Below are positions 54,701 through 64,000 of a DNA stretch of 64,000 nt, piece after piece (position 1 is the first letter of the stretch; each line of letters begins with the position of its first letter). Made by a program: the position numbers and the translations under genes. This DNA comes from Oscheius tipulae (lineage: Eukaryota > Nematoda > Chromadorea > Rhabditida > Rhabditidae), in assembly GCA_037178975.1 (NCBI GenBank), contig JASJZH010000003.1:7936001-8000000 (forward strand). The letters run 5' to 3'. A model generated the notes under the pieces. It was not told the DNA's origin. It saw only the letters and a program-made list of their open reading frames with translations, and made no database searches.

Positions 54701-56789
54701 TTTTTGTACGATATTGGTTGGGCCATTATTATGATATTTTCTTGGTTCTCCTTTCCAGCGCAATTTTTTCCGTTTGCGCGACAATTTCAAATGGGGGACC
54801 GGAGCAGGCTAGCCTGAACTTACATCCAAAATTCACAAAGAGCTCCAGGTTCTCTCCAGACTTCAGGGCCGCGTAGACACCGATCCAGGCTCGAATTCCC
54901 GGCAGAACTTTTAACTAAAGGCCTCGTTTTTTGTTGAGACCAAAAGCATTCAAAAACCACCTCAATGTCCGCCTGTGGATTGACTAGACCTCTCGGAATT
55001 TGGTACACGTTCCCGTTTTGAAAGTGCCAATTGGCTCGAAAGTTTCTGAACTTTTTTTATACAAAAAATGTACAATAAATAACCAACATTTCGTCCTGAT
55101 TGCCGCCAAGGCGTCGTATTCTCTGCGTGGAGAGAGCTTTGATGAAGCGGCCGGACAGATCGACAATCTGCTGCTCCGAATGATTCGGATTCACTGGGAA
55201 GTAGCCGGCGTATCGGAACGAGACTTGCATTTGATGTTTCTCGTTGATCTGAAACAAGGTTGCTAGTTACTTTGTCGGTTCAAATGGAGACTTGTGCCTT
55301 CGCCATATTCAAAACGCATAAAATTGGGCTTTTCGGGGTCAAAACGGCACTTTTTGTCTTCCCAATATTCTGCAAGTTTGCAAAACATTGGAAAGTCAAA
55401 AATGCATTCTTCAGCCCAATTCTGGGCTCGCCATCATAACGTCATGGCTTGTCAAGTTTCAGGCCTAAGATGACATTTTCTGACTTTCCGATATTCCGCA
55501 AAGATAGACCTCGATGTGCTCTACAACTGTGCAGAATATAGGCAAGTCAAAAAATGCCTTCTTGACGCCGGAAAGTTCGTCTTTCGGTAACAAGTAAGTT
55601 TGAAGCGGATGAGTTCGATGAGCTGTGCACAGGCAAATGGGTCGAAAATCTCGGCCCGTTTGGAAACAGTATGCAGTGGGCAGGGACAGCCCTGACATTT
55701 GTCACAAAGCCAGTCAATTCAAACTAAAAATTTCAGAAAAAGAATTTTCCACCAAAAATTTGAGACGGGTTCCGAGACGAAAGTCCAGTCGTCTTGCACG
55801 CTGTATACAAACGGGTCAGGGCCGAGCCTTTCGGCCAAGCCTGATGTGCGGAAATCAAAAATTGAAAACCTTTTCGTTTGGATGGTCGACCTGGACCAGA
55901 CCTCCCCCTTCAAGACTATCTTTCACCACGTAGATGGCGTGATCATCGAAGATGACATCGCTGGCACTGTCAAAACGCCTTTCGCTGACCAATTTGTCAA
56001 CTGCTCTCCAGAGGGCGATTTGTTTGTTGGCTCTGTCGATGGTAGCTAACCAAATACATGTAAATCTACTGACCTGCTCAATTCCGGCGGTTCTTTAGCT
56101 ACTCTACCACCTCGACCTCCTCGGCCCCTGCCACGCCCTCGGCCTCGATTTTGTCCAGCGTCTCTCTTGATTTCCTTGAACGTCACCTCATAAATGCCGA
56201 CATTGATTGTCTTCTCCGGCGTGTCGAAGCTGAGACCGAACCAGTTGACCTGGAGCTCGATCGGGACTCCTCGTGTTCCGTGGTCGGGTCGTGCGAGAGC
56301 TGGGAGCTGGAAATCTGCGATTTTTGCACAGAAAAAACCGTAATTTTTTGCTTGTTTTTGTTTACATTCCAATTACTTCACTTTTTTTATTAGAAACCAT
56401 ATGAAAGTTGCGAGGTCTCCAACGACCTCATTTTCTGAGCAATTAAGTTGAAAATCGAAATTAAGGTCCATTTCTAGGCCCTCCATCACCCGGTAACTCT
56501 CGCAAAGTGAAAAACAGAAATTTCCTGTTTGTGAAATTTGGAGTCCGGACGATGAAAATAGCGATTACTCGGACATTAAAACTCCGATCGCTCTGAAAAT
56601 TGTTTGCAGATTACTTTGACACAATACCAAGCAGCCTGAGTGCATCTCACATCAGGGCTGGCTCAAAATACAAACCTTAACAACTTTTTCATACTCCTCT
56701 TTGACCAGGGGCTCGCTGTCCGACTTCAGCGTGAGGTTTTTTAGCCGTTCGATGAACTCCAAGTCGATATTGTTCAGGTCTTTAGCCAT
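45768..56789 (-). CDS. Argonaute protein with intact slicer residues and an internal RG tract
   Basis: This is a small-RNA-guided silencing factor. About 22 exons: 56789-56676, 56306-56074, 56032-55902, 55840-55767, one near 55723-55560 (unclear), 55248-55088, 55045-54961, 54914-54824, 54492-54425, 54364-54222, 53867-53644, 53325-53155, 53107-52886, 52844-52719, 51766-51589, 51544-~51450, 51399-51304, 51266-51044, 50465-50385, 46911-46681, 46625-46432 and 45864-45768. The N domain includes LQVNWFGLSFDTPEK and an RG tract (about residues 92-106). The PAZ region ends in TMEEIYAAKQAPLTCPYLP. MID has ALKINGRLGGVNTLV. PIWI has MYVGMDVTHPG (Asp), RVRETVERFD (probable Glu finger), VIYRDGVSDSEM (Asp), FTYIVVQKRHHTRF and PAPVHYAHLA (His), so the DEDH set is complete. 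It ends GMFFV. Boundaries are unclear at exon 5, between 54222 and 53867, and after 51544. Subclade was not decided. A chemoreceptor gene is nested in the 3.5-kb intron after 50385. Confidence 0.93.
46948..48147. mobile_element. Large inverted-repeat element in the Argonaute intron
   Basis: The left arm from about 46948 (AAAGGGACACTGACATTACG, then GGGTGCACGGCGGAATGCG and TTCAAATCGG) matches the complement of the right arm ending about 48147 (CGTCAGTTTCCCTTT preceded by GTTCCGCCGTGCACCCG). Each arm is over 120 bases. Inner parts such as ACACCGAAAAATCC and CGTGTTACGCGC are also mirrored (47290-47400 against 48000-48050). There is no transposase. A second foldback element lies inside it, so it was present first. 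It overlaps the 5' edge of no exon; the nearest Argonaute exon ends at 46911. Confidence 0.7.
47521..47954. mobile_element. Foldback/MITE element nested in the larger inverted repeat
   Basis: The arms are long and nearly perfect. GTAGTAGTTAAACAGGCGCT with GCGTACGACGTACGC begins at 47521, and the complement ends at 47954 with GGCGCCTGTTTAACTACTAC. The arms continue inward for about 180 bases (TCTGTTTATAATGTTGTTCG / its complement at 47800-47823), leaving a loop of only about 60-80 bases. There is no coding capacity. A single arm of the same family is at 38159-38335. Confidence 0.85.
48233..49313 (+). CDS. Serpentine chemoreceptor GPCR (Str/Srh superfamily type)
   Basis: Four exons join in phase: 48233-48838, 48878-48967, 49006-49072 and 49111-49313, about 321 residues. 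Seven hydrophobic segments are seen: VLAAVSTLITMFLLYVILF, a second from about residue 40, GLLGGLLPSFSNYFVLYCVL, LQLSISALLGLAHLIVEYF, LAAIVGLSFVGALGCCIC, the sixth beginning KMLLRALIWQ and running through LAPLVLLGVPCILLG, and a last one with DFCVIIFTTPYKNYV. The stretch SAQTIKLQKMLLRAL before segment six is typical of the str/srj/srh receptors, where the third inner loop reads S-x-x-T-x-x-L-Q. Such receptors sit in sensory cilia and detect small molecules. The start gives segment one directly after MIKWIPR. The gene lies wholly inside the Argonaute intron on the opposite strand, about 85 bases after the inverted-repeat element. It shows no frame break. Confidence 0.88.
49314..50384. other. Intron sequence with two tRNA-like relics
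   Basis: This is Argonaute intron sequence downstream of the chemoreceptor gene. It holds a short TATATATATAT run (49525-49536) and two tRNA-like segments at 50036-50095 (ATAGCTCAGTCGGTTAGAGC) and 50217-50285 (GGGTTTGATCCCCGGG B box). No further gene is seen. Confidence 0.5.
52396..52500. repeat. Short dispersed repeat, copy 2
   Basis: CATATGAAAGTTGTGAAGTCT, CGAGCAATTAAGCTG and CAACCGGTCAAGTTCGCAAA occur in the same order as in the copy at 56397-56510. It lies in an Argonaute intron. Confidence 0.6.
53515..53580 (+). pseudogene. tRNA-like sequence
   Basis: ATAGCGTAACGGTTAGAGCG resembles a D-arm/A box and GGGGTTCGATCCCCGTC a perfect T-arm. The anticodon arm (GATGGACTATGAAGCTGAG) does not form a standard stem. 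It lies in an Argonaute intron. Confidence 0.5.
54062..54118 (-). pseudogene. tRNA-like sequence (complement strand)
   Basis: Read on the minus strand: TAGCTCCGCGGTTAGCATGC, then GGGCTGTGAATC (GTG in anticodon position, His-like) and CCTGGGTTCAATCCC. The acceptor stems do not match. It lies in the Argonaute intron where an exon join could not be resolved. Confidence 0.5.
54585..54650 (+). pseudogene. tRNA-like sequence
   Basis: CATGGCTCAGCCGGTTAGGGC and GATCGGGTTCGATTCACGGG form A- and B-box-like parts, with an A-rich stretch where the anticodon arm should be, as at 29152 and 50036. It lies in an Argonaute intron. Confidence 0.5.
55350..55555. repeat. Two copies of the hairpin repeat in an Argonaute intron
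   Basis: Segments 55350-55400 and 55471-55555 hold TTCTGACTTTCCGATATTCC, GCTCTACAACTGTGCAGAATA and related arms of the TGCAAAGTTGTAG family. They are spaced by about 70 bases. The second copy overlaps the region where exon 5 is hard to place. Confidence 0.65.
56397..56510. repeat. Short dispersed repeat, copy 3
   Basis: CATATGAAAGTTGCGAGGTC, TCCAACGACCTCATTTTCTG and AGCAATTAAGTTGAAAATCG match the copies at 29036 and 52396. It lies in the first Argonaute intron. Confidence 0.6.
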
Positions 56790-57542
56790 TTTTCATTGCT
56801 GAAACGTAAGAAATTGGTTGAATCGGTTGGTGAGAAAATTAGAGAGAAGACTGACGTTCGAAAATACGAGCTGAAGACGCAATTGCGTACATAGTTGCTT
56901 AGAGAAATTGGAAGAGACAGAGGGCAACTGAGCCTAATGCACTATTTTCTATTAACTTATGCACCCCATACCCCTGCAAACAGCTTTGTTTTTCTCACTT
57001 TTCTTATCTACAATCCTCGAATGTGACAAATATTATCGTTAGAAGATTTCAAGCTGCCTAATCAGATTGTTCCAGTGCAAAAATTCAATTATCTTCGGGG
57101 GATACTGATTATTTTTGTCTGTTTTTCTGTTAGAATGACTCAGGAAACGCTTAGAGTCTACCCCAATCCAAGAAAACAGGCTCATACAAGAAAAATGAGC
57201 CTGTAAGAGCCTAAATCATACAATTTGTATTATTGCGCGTTTTAGAGCGAGATTATGAGGGTTTTGCTTCGTTTTGTTGTTGTTTCGACCTGCATTGTTT
57301 TCGCTGTTATTCTGAGATACTTTCTCCATAAAAATTAAGAAAAACGTATGAAATAACGAGGAAGAAACCTAGCAAAAAAAAAAATTTCAAAATTCCGCCA
57401 GAAGTTTTGATGATCTTTTGCGCGCGCATTCAAACCTCCAAATTCCGAATCCACCAGATTTCTTTTTTGTTTTACGTCAGTTTCTGTCCATTTTCTTCCT
57501 CCGAATTTTACAGCGAAATCGTGAACAGAACGGTGTAGTCTA
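56790..57542. other. Upstream region of the Argonaute gene, no gene seen
   Basis: AT-rich sequence containing the acceptor GTTTCAG just before the Argonaute leader (complement of 56799-56805) and a four-codon upstream ORF overlapping the start. No other gene is seen. Confidence 0.5.
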
Positions 57543-57906
57543 GCTAAAGTTATCTAGTCCGATACCTTTTTACTCTGAAAAACCTTTCAAAACGACTCTT
57601 CTTTCCAGGAAAAACCCCCTTATCTGCTGGTTCCAGCCCCCGCACACCTCTCGCCTCTACCAATTTGAATAGACTATCGAATTGCTCTGGAGGGAGAGAG
57701 ACAGCCAAGCTCTTTTTTCCTAGGACCACGCTCTCCTCTATTGATGTCGGCCAGTCGGTCCCTATGACATCTTCCCCCCATTCAGATCCCCCGAAATCCT
57801 CAGTTTTCCCGTGTTTGCACGAACTTTTCATCACTTGTTTTTGCAACTTTTTGTTGTTATTCATGGCGGCGGGCTGCCTTTCTGAATCACGCGGCTGCGG
57901 CGACAA
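57543..57906 (-). CDS. Small open frame, doubtful gene
   Basis: A 118-codon frame on the minus strand, inner start MNNNKKLQKQVMKSSCK, with GGSEWGEDVIGTDWP and VSLPPEQFDSLFKLVEA, ending RVKRYRTR. Composition looks more like protein than the surrounding repeat frames. There is no recognised domain, no clear acceptor before the start and no homologue I can name. It may be chance. Confidence 0.22.
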
Positions 57907-58762
57907 GGCACAATCCCGTAAACAGCTGCGGATGAGCTCGAGCCTCTCGTCCCCCCTCTGATTGTTTGTTCACAATTTCTGCCCGCCGGTGCAAAAGTCT
58001 GTGTGCCCTTTCGGCCTTGCCAACGGCCACAAGAACTCGTTTTTCGGCCAGGGGCAGAAAGAGAAATTGTGTCACACTGGCCATTCTCTTCTCAGTTTTC
58101 GTGGTTTCATTTGCTAGGTATTTTGATAGGTCATTCATAATTCAATTTCCTGTCTCTCTGCGTCTCACTATCCTTCTCTGTCTCTCTGTCTCTTCCTGTA
58201 TTCTGTATCTCTGTCTCTCTGCATCTCTTTCTCTATGTGATTCAGTCTTTGTGTCCCTCCGCTTCTATGACTCTCTCTGTCCCTCTGTATCTCGCTTGTT
58301 CTCTGTTCCTCTGTTACTCATCCTCTCTGTCTCTCTATCTCAATCTCAGTTCCCCTATCTTTCTATCTCTGTCTCTGGATCCCCTGGTTCAGAACCATGG
58401 CAGAACTTTGATAACGTTATTTTAAACTTTTGCTACCTTGTTTTCTCATCACTTTCACATTTTTGTCTGGTCAGAACAACACAGTAAACAATACAATTTG
58501 GTTCCTCTCCACCACTCCCCTGATCCAGAACTTTGGCCCCAATGAGACAACTCTCGTGACCCGCGTGTCTATTCGTTTTCTCATCAGTTTTGTAGATGTT
58601 TCGACAGTATATAGCCAGAAATAGACTGTATAATGCACAGAATAATGCACTTGCTCCGCAGGGGATAAGACATTTTCTTACTTTCCCCGCGACAGTCTTC
58701 TTTGATCTAGACGACCACAGTAAGGCTCATGTTTCGAGCTCAGGAAGTCATTTTCGAGCTTG

Positions 58763-60015
58763 GCGATGTTCTTCAAAGATGTAGCTCTTGATCTATTCTA
58801 CAACTTTGCAGAACATTGTAAGACCGTAAAGTTACTGTTTGGGTTCGAATAATGGTAGTTGACTCTTCGGTGGTACTGAGTGCGGCAGTTCGACTTAGTG
58901 ATCTCAGTAACTCTCCCTGTCTATTTTATTATTGTTAATTTTGACATACGACCCTTATTGTCCATGTACCAGCTTATTTGTCTTTGTTTCTCTTAAATAG
59001 AATAGGCTGCCGCGACAAGATTTTCATTGACAAGTCATAGGATGATAAAGAGACAGAAAGACTCGTTGTCTCACTATCTCTTGAAGGGTTTTTCTCCACC
59101 TTGTCCATACTTATTGCCCTATTTGATCACTTTCCTATTTTGACATGACCCTGTCACCCCAATTCATTCGGTCAACAGTGGCTAATTACATTATTGGCCC
59201 GACCTTTTGTCTTTTTCGGCCAAAACTTCCGACTCTCATTATATTCTACCCTCATATCGGTATGAATACTATAGTTTCTAAATGTTTTTTGGCTATGACG
59301 AGAGAGACAGAGGCCGCCAGCTGATCTCTATCCATCGACAAACATTTGGAGGCTCTGGAACGTTCTTTGGGCGCGCCGACGCGACCCGAACGCTCTTTTA
59401 AGATCACTCCGCTCTTTCCAAGCTATTTTTAGTCTTTTTGGAATGTCTTAATCCGATTTTTTGACACTTCCTAACATATTTTCGATCCTTGTTTCCTAGT
59501 TGTCTCGTGGCTGCAGTAGACTCTGTCTCGTGGCGGAGGACAAACAACGTCTGTACTTGTACACATCCTTCTTCCCAGTTATTACGTCAAGTTTCTTAGC
59601 CTTTAAACAGGTTTCCGTGTCTGTTTTGACGCCTTTGTCTCCAAAATGTAATGATAAGTCACTTTACGGAAAGCATCATCTCTTAAAGGTTCTTTCGGGC
59701 CGAGACACGAATATTTTGACTTTTTGATGTTCTGCAAAGTTGTAGAGCAGATCAAGAACTACATGTTTGGAGAACATTGGAAATTTTTAAACTGCTGTTT
59801 TGGGGCCGAAAACGAGTGTAAATTCAAAAAGAGCATTTCTAGAACTTTCCGTGCAAATTTGAACACAAGAAGGTACGTGTCTGAGCATTTTGCCACTACC
59901 GTAACCGCGTGATCAGGTTTTTGAATCGTTTTCGACGTTTTTTATGGCTCAAATAGTGTTTTTCAACCCATGCAATGTTCTGCAAAGTTGTAGATTTTGA
60001 CTTACAACTTTGTTG
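58763..60015. repeat. Three copies of the hairpin repeat
   Basis: 58763-58830 (GATGTTCTTCAAAGATGTAG, loop TGATC, CTACAACTTTGCAGAACATT), 59714-59795 (TGTTCTGCAAAGTTGTAGAG, loop, ACATGTTTGGAGAACATT) and 59973-60015 (TGTTCTGCAAAGTTGTAG and ACAACTTTG). They belong to the same family as 19251-20020 and 55350-55555. Confidence 0.75.
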
Positions 60016-61204
60016 GAAAAATTGCGAAAATCAGTTGTGGAACCAGAAAAAACGGCTCTACGATTTTATGTTTGTGTGAATTTAGTGAGTTAGCTACTTC
60101 TAGCGGCTGTTTACATGTTTTCGCGCCCAGCCATGAACCCGCTAACAGCCTGTTTTTCGCCAAAGGGCAAATGGGAAGGTTCTGGATGATGACCAATAGT
60201 GATTAGATCTGCGGAATGCGATCCATAAGGTTTCTGATGTCTTACCTGGAACACCTGGAGGGTCAGTTCCAGAACAACAGGCAACAGAAACATCTGTTCC
60301 GCACTCTTAAGATCTTGTTTTCTATAAGTTTTAGGGTGCACATTCATTATCTTTCTACCTTGTGTTCAGGTTCAGAAAATTCTGAAAGACTGGTTTCCAG
60401 TGCAAGTGTGGAAATTCAATCGAGTATACTGGTAATCCGACCAGTTTCTCATCCTCTTTTTGCTCCCTCTCACTCTGTCTCTTTCCCATTTCTGACTCGC
60501 TTCCTTTCTCTTTCTCAGACTCAATGTTGGTGGATCAGAATGTAGTCCATCTATGACTGTCACTGTCTCCGTCCATGTGCCATTGGTAGCTCTCATGTCC
60601 AGAGTTGTCACTGTCCATATTACTTCTGTCGATACTCTGCTCCTGTCTCTGCCCTCTACGCACTACTTTTGTTTGTCAGTTCATCCCGTTTCTCTGACTG
60701 CTCTTCATTCGTCAGTTCATAGATCAAACCTGTCAGATCAAGACGTTCTGTTCAAGAATGTCTCCGTCTCCCTGTCTCGGTTTCTTTCTGCCTCTATGTC
60801 TCTCTGTTCCTCTTCCGGGTATTCCATACCCACTCTCACGTGGTTCCTTCCATTTTTCCAGTGGCGTCACAGCTGCCAGCCAACACAGGCTGTAATCTTT
60901 TCAGCTCGTGTTCCAGCCTCTCTCTATGTGTGCTTTATCACCTTGACGCCATCTTCCCACGTGTTCTGCGGCCAAAGCTATCGCTCCTACAGAACGATTC
61001 CCGTGTTTTGGTACATTTCCCGTTCCCGTTCGTCCCGAGAAAACCGAGACCGTTTCCTGCCTCTGTCTCTTTGTTATCTGTCCCCGATCGGGGGACAATA
61101 TACGACTTTTCTTTTTCTGGATAACTATTTAGTTCATTTTTGCCTTTGTTAGCCCAAAATAAAGGGCAAAAAACGTCAAAAACAGCAAGAAAAAAGATTT
61201 CCTG

Positions 61205-61262
61205 TGCCTGGGATCCGAACCCGGGACTAGCTTCTTCCCACTCCAATCCTTTAGCCACATGG
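61205..61262 (-). pseudogene. tRNA-like sequence (complement strand)
   Basis: On the minus strand it reads ATGTGGCTAAAGGATTGGAG, then CCCGGGTTCGGATCCCAGGC. A and B boxes are recognisable but stems are poor. It lies about 360 bases upstream of the esterase gene. Confidence 0.5.
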
Positions 61263-61623
61263 AGAAGAGCCGCGGCAGATTTCCAGCGCTAAAAAGACTG
61301 TGCCCTGTCTGCTATTCCCGACAGGACTACAAAGTTACAACTTTTCTCACGTTCTCTTATCTCTCCCTATCACTCCCAGTTCAGCAAGCAGCCTCCCAGT
61401 CTGACTTCTTTTTGCTTTGTTTTCCTTGGACAAGAATTTATTGCCGAACTTACTTTTAACTTTGGTTGCTTTGAAGTGCACTGACAATCAGTCAGAAACT
61501 AACTCATAGAATCGCTTTTGAAATTTTCCAATTCGAAGAAAGCTAAAAGGCGAATTCAGTTCTACCAGAAGAGGCAACTTTGGATGTGACGCGGCTCGCC
61601 TCTCGACTACCAAGACAGCGACT

Positions 61624-64000
61624 ATGGGTTTCCTCTACGCCATATTCTCACCTATCATCTGGTTTATTTCCTTTCTCTGTTCTAATGTGAGTTTCTTTGA
61701 TTTTGACTGAGAGACAGTAACAGTAAGTTACCCAGTAGGCTACTGGACAGTGACAGAGACTGGCAGTTTCTATGACAGTAGCTTACCAAGCAGAGATAGT
61801 AAGCTACTGGAGAGAAACAGAGACAACAGGCTACCGGACAAGGACATGGGCGGAAACATACCAATGACGGTAAGCCACCGGTCTTATGTTAGAGAGACAG
61901 ACTGTAGACTATCGAACAGAGAAGTTGACAATCTCTATTTTCAGCTACTAGCGATATTATTTTCTCTGATTGCTATCGGATTCGGAGCCTTTCTACTCTC
62001 TTACTACCTCTACGGGTTCGTGCCGGTCAACTCAAGAAGTGTGTCTCCGAAAACTTCAAGTTAGTTTTTTTTTCGGGGTACTGAGTCATTGGAACCATCT
62101 CTGTTAGACAGCTGATTGCATCTTTTTGTCGGTTGTGTCCTAATCTCAGTTGCCATTGTAGTCTGGCAGTGGAACAAACCTTTAGACTTCTGGTCAGATA
62201 GTCGACGGTCCTAGAGAAATTAATGGACAGCTAGCGGACCACTTTGACATTCCATAGGGCCAGACACTAAGTAATGTAAACCTAGGTAGAGCTTCGCAGC
62301 AGGGGACAGAACTGGAACACAAACTTGAACTGAACTGAGAGGGACGGAGGTGAGATATAGGATGAGCAGTAGACAAAAAAGAGTCTTAATAGAACCACCA
62401 GTCTAATGCGTCCCATTTCCAGAAGCCGAGCGCAAAGTGACGATAATCCACGAGACGGACGAGGAGAATGAAACAGCTTCCATTGCTCCAGCTGCGGCCA
62501 AGGCGACCCCATCGAGCACGGTCGAGCAGCGCCGAATGCGGAAACGTGACTGGGCCAAGAAGCTCTACACCAGCTTCGTGGATGGGAAGACGCCTTCGGA
62601 TGACTCGTCCAATGAGTCTCGCGACGGTGGAACGAGCTCTACGAGACCAAGAAGACATCTGCGAAGACGTCACAGCAGCGCTGGACCGCTCCAGATGGCT
62701 AGGGAACTGATTCGACGCGGCAGCCGTGGCTACTTCCGACAGACTTCGGACACCTTCCGCGATGCACCAGCCCTACCGCCTCAGGAATTCTTCGAACCGA
62801 CAGACTTGCCCGAAATTCCGCAGAATCTGCAGCCGGAGATCTTCTATATCCTTCATAATCTCAAGTAAGTGTGCAGAGATACAGAGATGCAAAGACACAG
62901 AAAGACAGATAGACAAAGAGATAGAGAGACAGAGATACAGACAGAAAGACAGAAAGACAGAGACACAGAAACAGAGAGACAGAGATACAAAGGCGGTGAG
63001 GGTGTTGTTGACATGTTTGCCACCTGCGTGGGATGCTTTTCAACGTAAAGCAAATGTCTCAAGATTAAGTAATACGATCGTTTTTAGGACACTCGAATTG
63101 CCGTCCGAATGGAAAATGGATCCGCGAGAGATTGAAGTGAAGAGCTTCCTGAAGGGACAGTCGATTGTGAAACCAGGGGAGCCGGATGACAGCATCTATG
63201 TGGTGGTGGAAGGAAATGTTGGAGTGTACATTGCACACATGGAGGTAAGGGATAAAGAGATAGACAGACAGAACTGTTATCTTCCAGGGCAAGCAATACC
63301 TGGTCAAGAAGATCGGGACCGGTGGAAATTTCTTCAGTCTGCTGAGCATGATCGATATCCTGATGAACGCGCCCTCGATTTTTAAGACAGTCTCGCTGAA
63401 GGCTGAAAGTTCCTGTAAGGTGGCCAAATTTCCCATTTCGTGCTTTCGCCAGTCCTACTATGACCATCCGGAAGCGTGGACACGTCCCATACAGATCGTC
63501 ATCACCCGTCTACTACACGTCACGATGACCACACTGCATCAGTACATGGGACTCAGCAGCGAGCTCATGAAGAGGGTAAGTTTTATTGCAGGTACTAGGT
63601 GGTTGGGATTCGAACTGAGCGGGAATTTACCTGGACTCTCTCGGTCTCTCTGTCTCTGACTATCTAGAATGGGACAGGACTTGAGCAAATCCACTTCTTT
63701 TCCCTCACTAACTCAATATTTTTCAGAAGAGAGACGACAGAGGATCAATTCCCATGACTGGAGTCGCTTCCGAGGAAAAGACTCGTCACGAGAGCGGCGG
63801 ACAGCTGAAGAAGCGTGAACGCAGACCAAGTGGCGAGAAGACGACGGACCAGATAGCGATCGCAAAGAAATGGCTCGCCGAGGTGCTGATGATCCAAAAT
63901 GACATTGGTCTTCTTGATGACAAGATCTCAATCAGAACGCTGGAAGATGGCGAAGTCTTGGTCGAGCAGGGCGCCGAGGAAGAGCTCCTAGTGATTCTAC
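61624..64000 (+). CDS. Neuropathy target esterase-type patatin phospholipase (N-terminal part)
   Basis: Six exons are visible and join in phase: 61624-61686, 61945-62059, 62423-62864, 63088-63244, 63288-63575 and 63727 to the window end. The N-terminus carries a hydrophobic segment (MGFLYAIFSPIIWFISFL) and a second one split by an intron (LLAILFSLIAIGFGAFLLS), so the protein is ER-membrane anchored. A basic linker follows (RMRKRDWAKKLYTSF, RRHLRRRHSSAG). The first cyclic-nucleotide-binding-like domain has KGQSIVKPGEPDDSIYVV, LVKKIGTGGNFFSLLSMID and SCKVAKFPISCF. The second begins at about 63880 (SIRTLEDGEVLVEQG). This order is that of PNPLA6/PNPLA7, which hydrolyse (lyso)phosphatidylcholine. 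The patatin domain with its Ser-Asp dyad would lie past 64000, so catalytic competence cannot be judged. An intron (62865-63087) holds GAGACAG repeats. Confidence 0.9.

Larger units (their letters stand above)
57907..61623. other. Repeat-rich gene-poor region
   Basis: CTCTCTGTCTCT-type repeats (58150-58390, 60470-60540), hairpin repeats (58763-58830, 59714-59795, 59973-60015) and a tRNA-like segment (61205-61262) make up much of this stretch. Open frames here are Ser/Leu/Phe-rich readings of the repeats. No gene supported. Confidence 0.5.

Noticed and set aside
57966-58487. 173-codon frame on the plus strand with hydrophobic stretches
   Set aside because: Built from CTGTCTCTCTGTC repeats; hydrophobicity is a by-product of the repeat.
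60553-61152. 199-codon plus-strand frame
   Set aside because: Ser/Leu/Phe-rich repeat translation, no splice sites, no domain.
62880-62990. Regular short repeats that could suggest a CRISPR-like or satellite array
   Set aside because: Simple GACAGA repeats inside an intron of the esterase gene; no spacers and a eukaryotic context.

Overview
The window is eukaryotic and almost certainly nematode. Its introns have short T-rich acceptors (TTTTCAG or TTTTTAG), and several genes open directly behind a trans-splice-like acceptor. It carries a serpentine chemoreceptor of the nematode Str/Srh type, a nemo-like kinase, a short SH2-kinase of the nematode Fer type, a decayed Tc3-like transposon and an Argonaute. 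Exon models were built by hand from frame, phase and splice sites, so single boundaries may be off; the strongest models chain in phase from exon to exon.

Layout. 1-6112 is low-complexity DNA rich in GAGAGACAG-type repeats with no supported gene. 6113-11223 (-) is the splicing helicase DDX23/PRP28, without its last exon. 11927-13653 holds a coding-like remnant and a broken Tc3-like element. 14491-17552 (+) holds one or two small cysteine-rich genes that converge on a nemo-like kinase (17612-20546, -), followed by a tRNA-Lys(CTT). 22351-24235 (+) is an SH2-tyrosine kinase. 24805-30706 (-) is an 18-exon gene of unknown function with scattered GW/WG motifs. It is divergent from a coiled-coil gene (31238-38146, +) that has a lysine-rich gene nested on the opposite strand of its third intron. 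38159-39798 holds a foldback-element arm and an FG-nucleoporin-like remnant with frame breaks. 40451-45494 (+) is a repeat-exon gene with an internal 1.16-kb duplication. 45768-56789 (-) is a 22-exon Argonaute with an intact DEDH set; one of its introns contains nested inverted repeats and a complete chemoreceptor gene on the other strand. 57000-61600 is repeat-rich and gene-poor. 61624 to the window end (+) is the N-terminal half of a neuropathy-target-esterase-type phospholipase.

The genes are not an operon and have separate jobs: splicing, Wnt/MAPK signalling, tyrosine phosphorylation, small-RNA silencing, chemosensation and phospholipid hydrolysis. What joins the region is its repeat content. 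I see a composite tRNA-related SINE-like family, a hairpin family with core TGCAAAGTTGTAG, a foldback/MITE family and a third short family, all mostly in introns. The least described items are the repeat-exon gene, the GW-motif gene and the nested repeat/chemoreceptor block inside the Argonaute.
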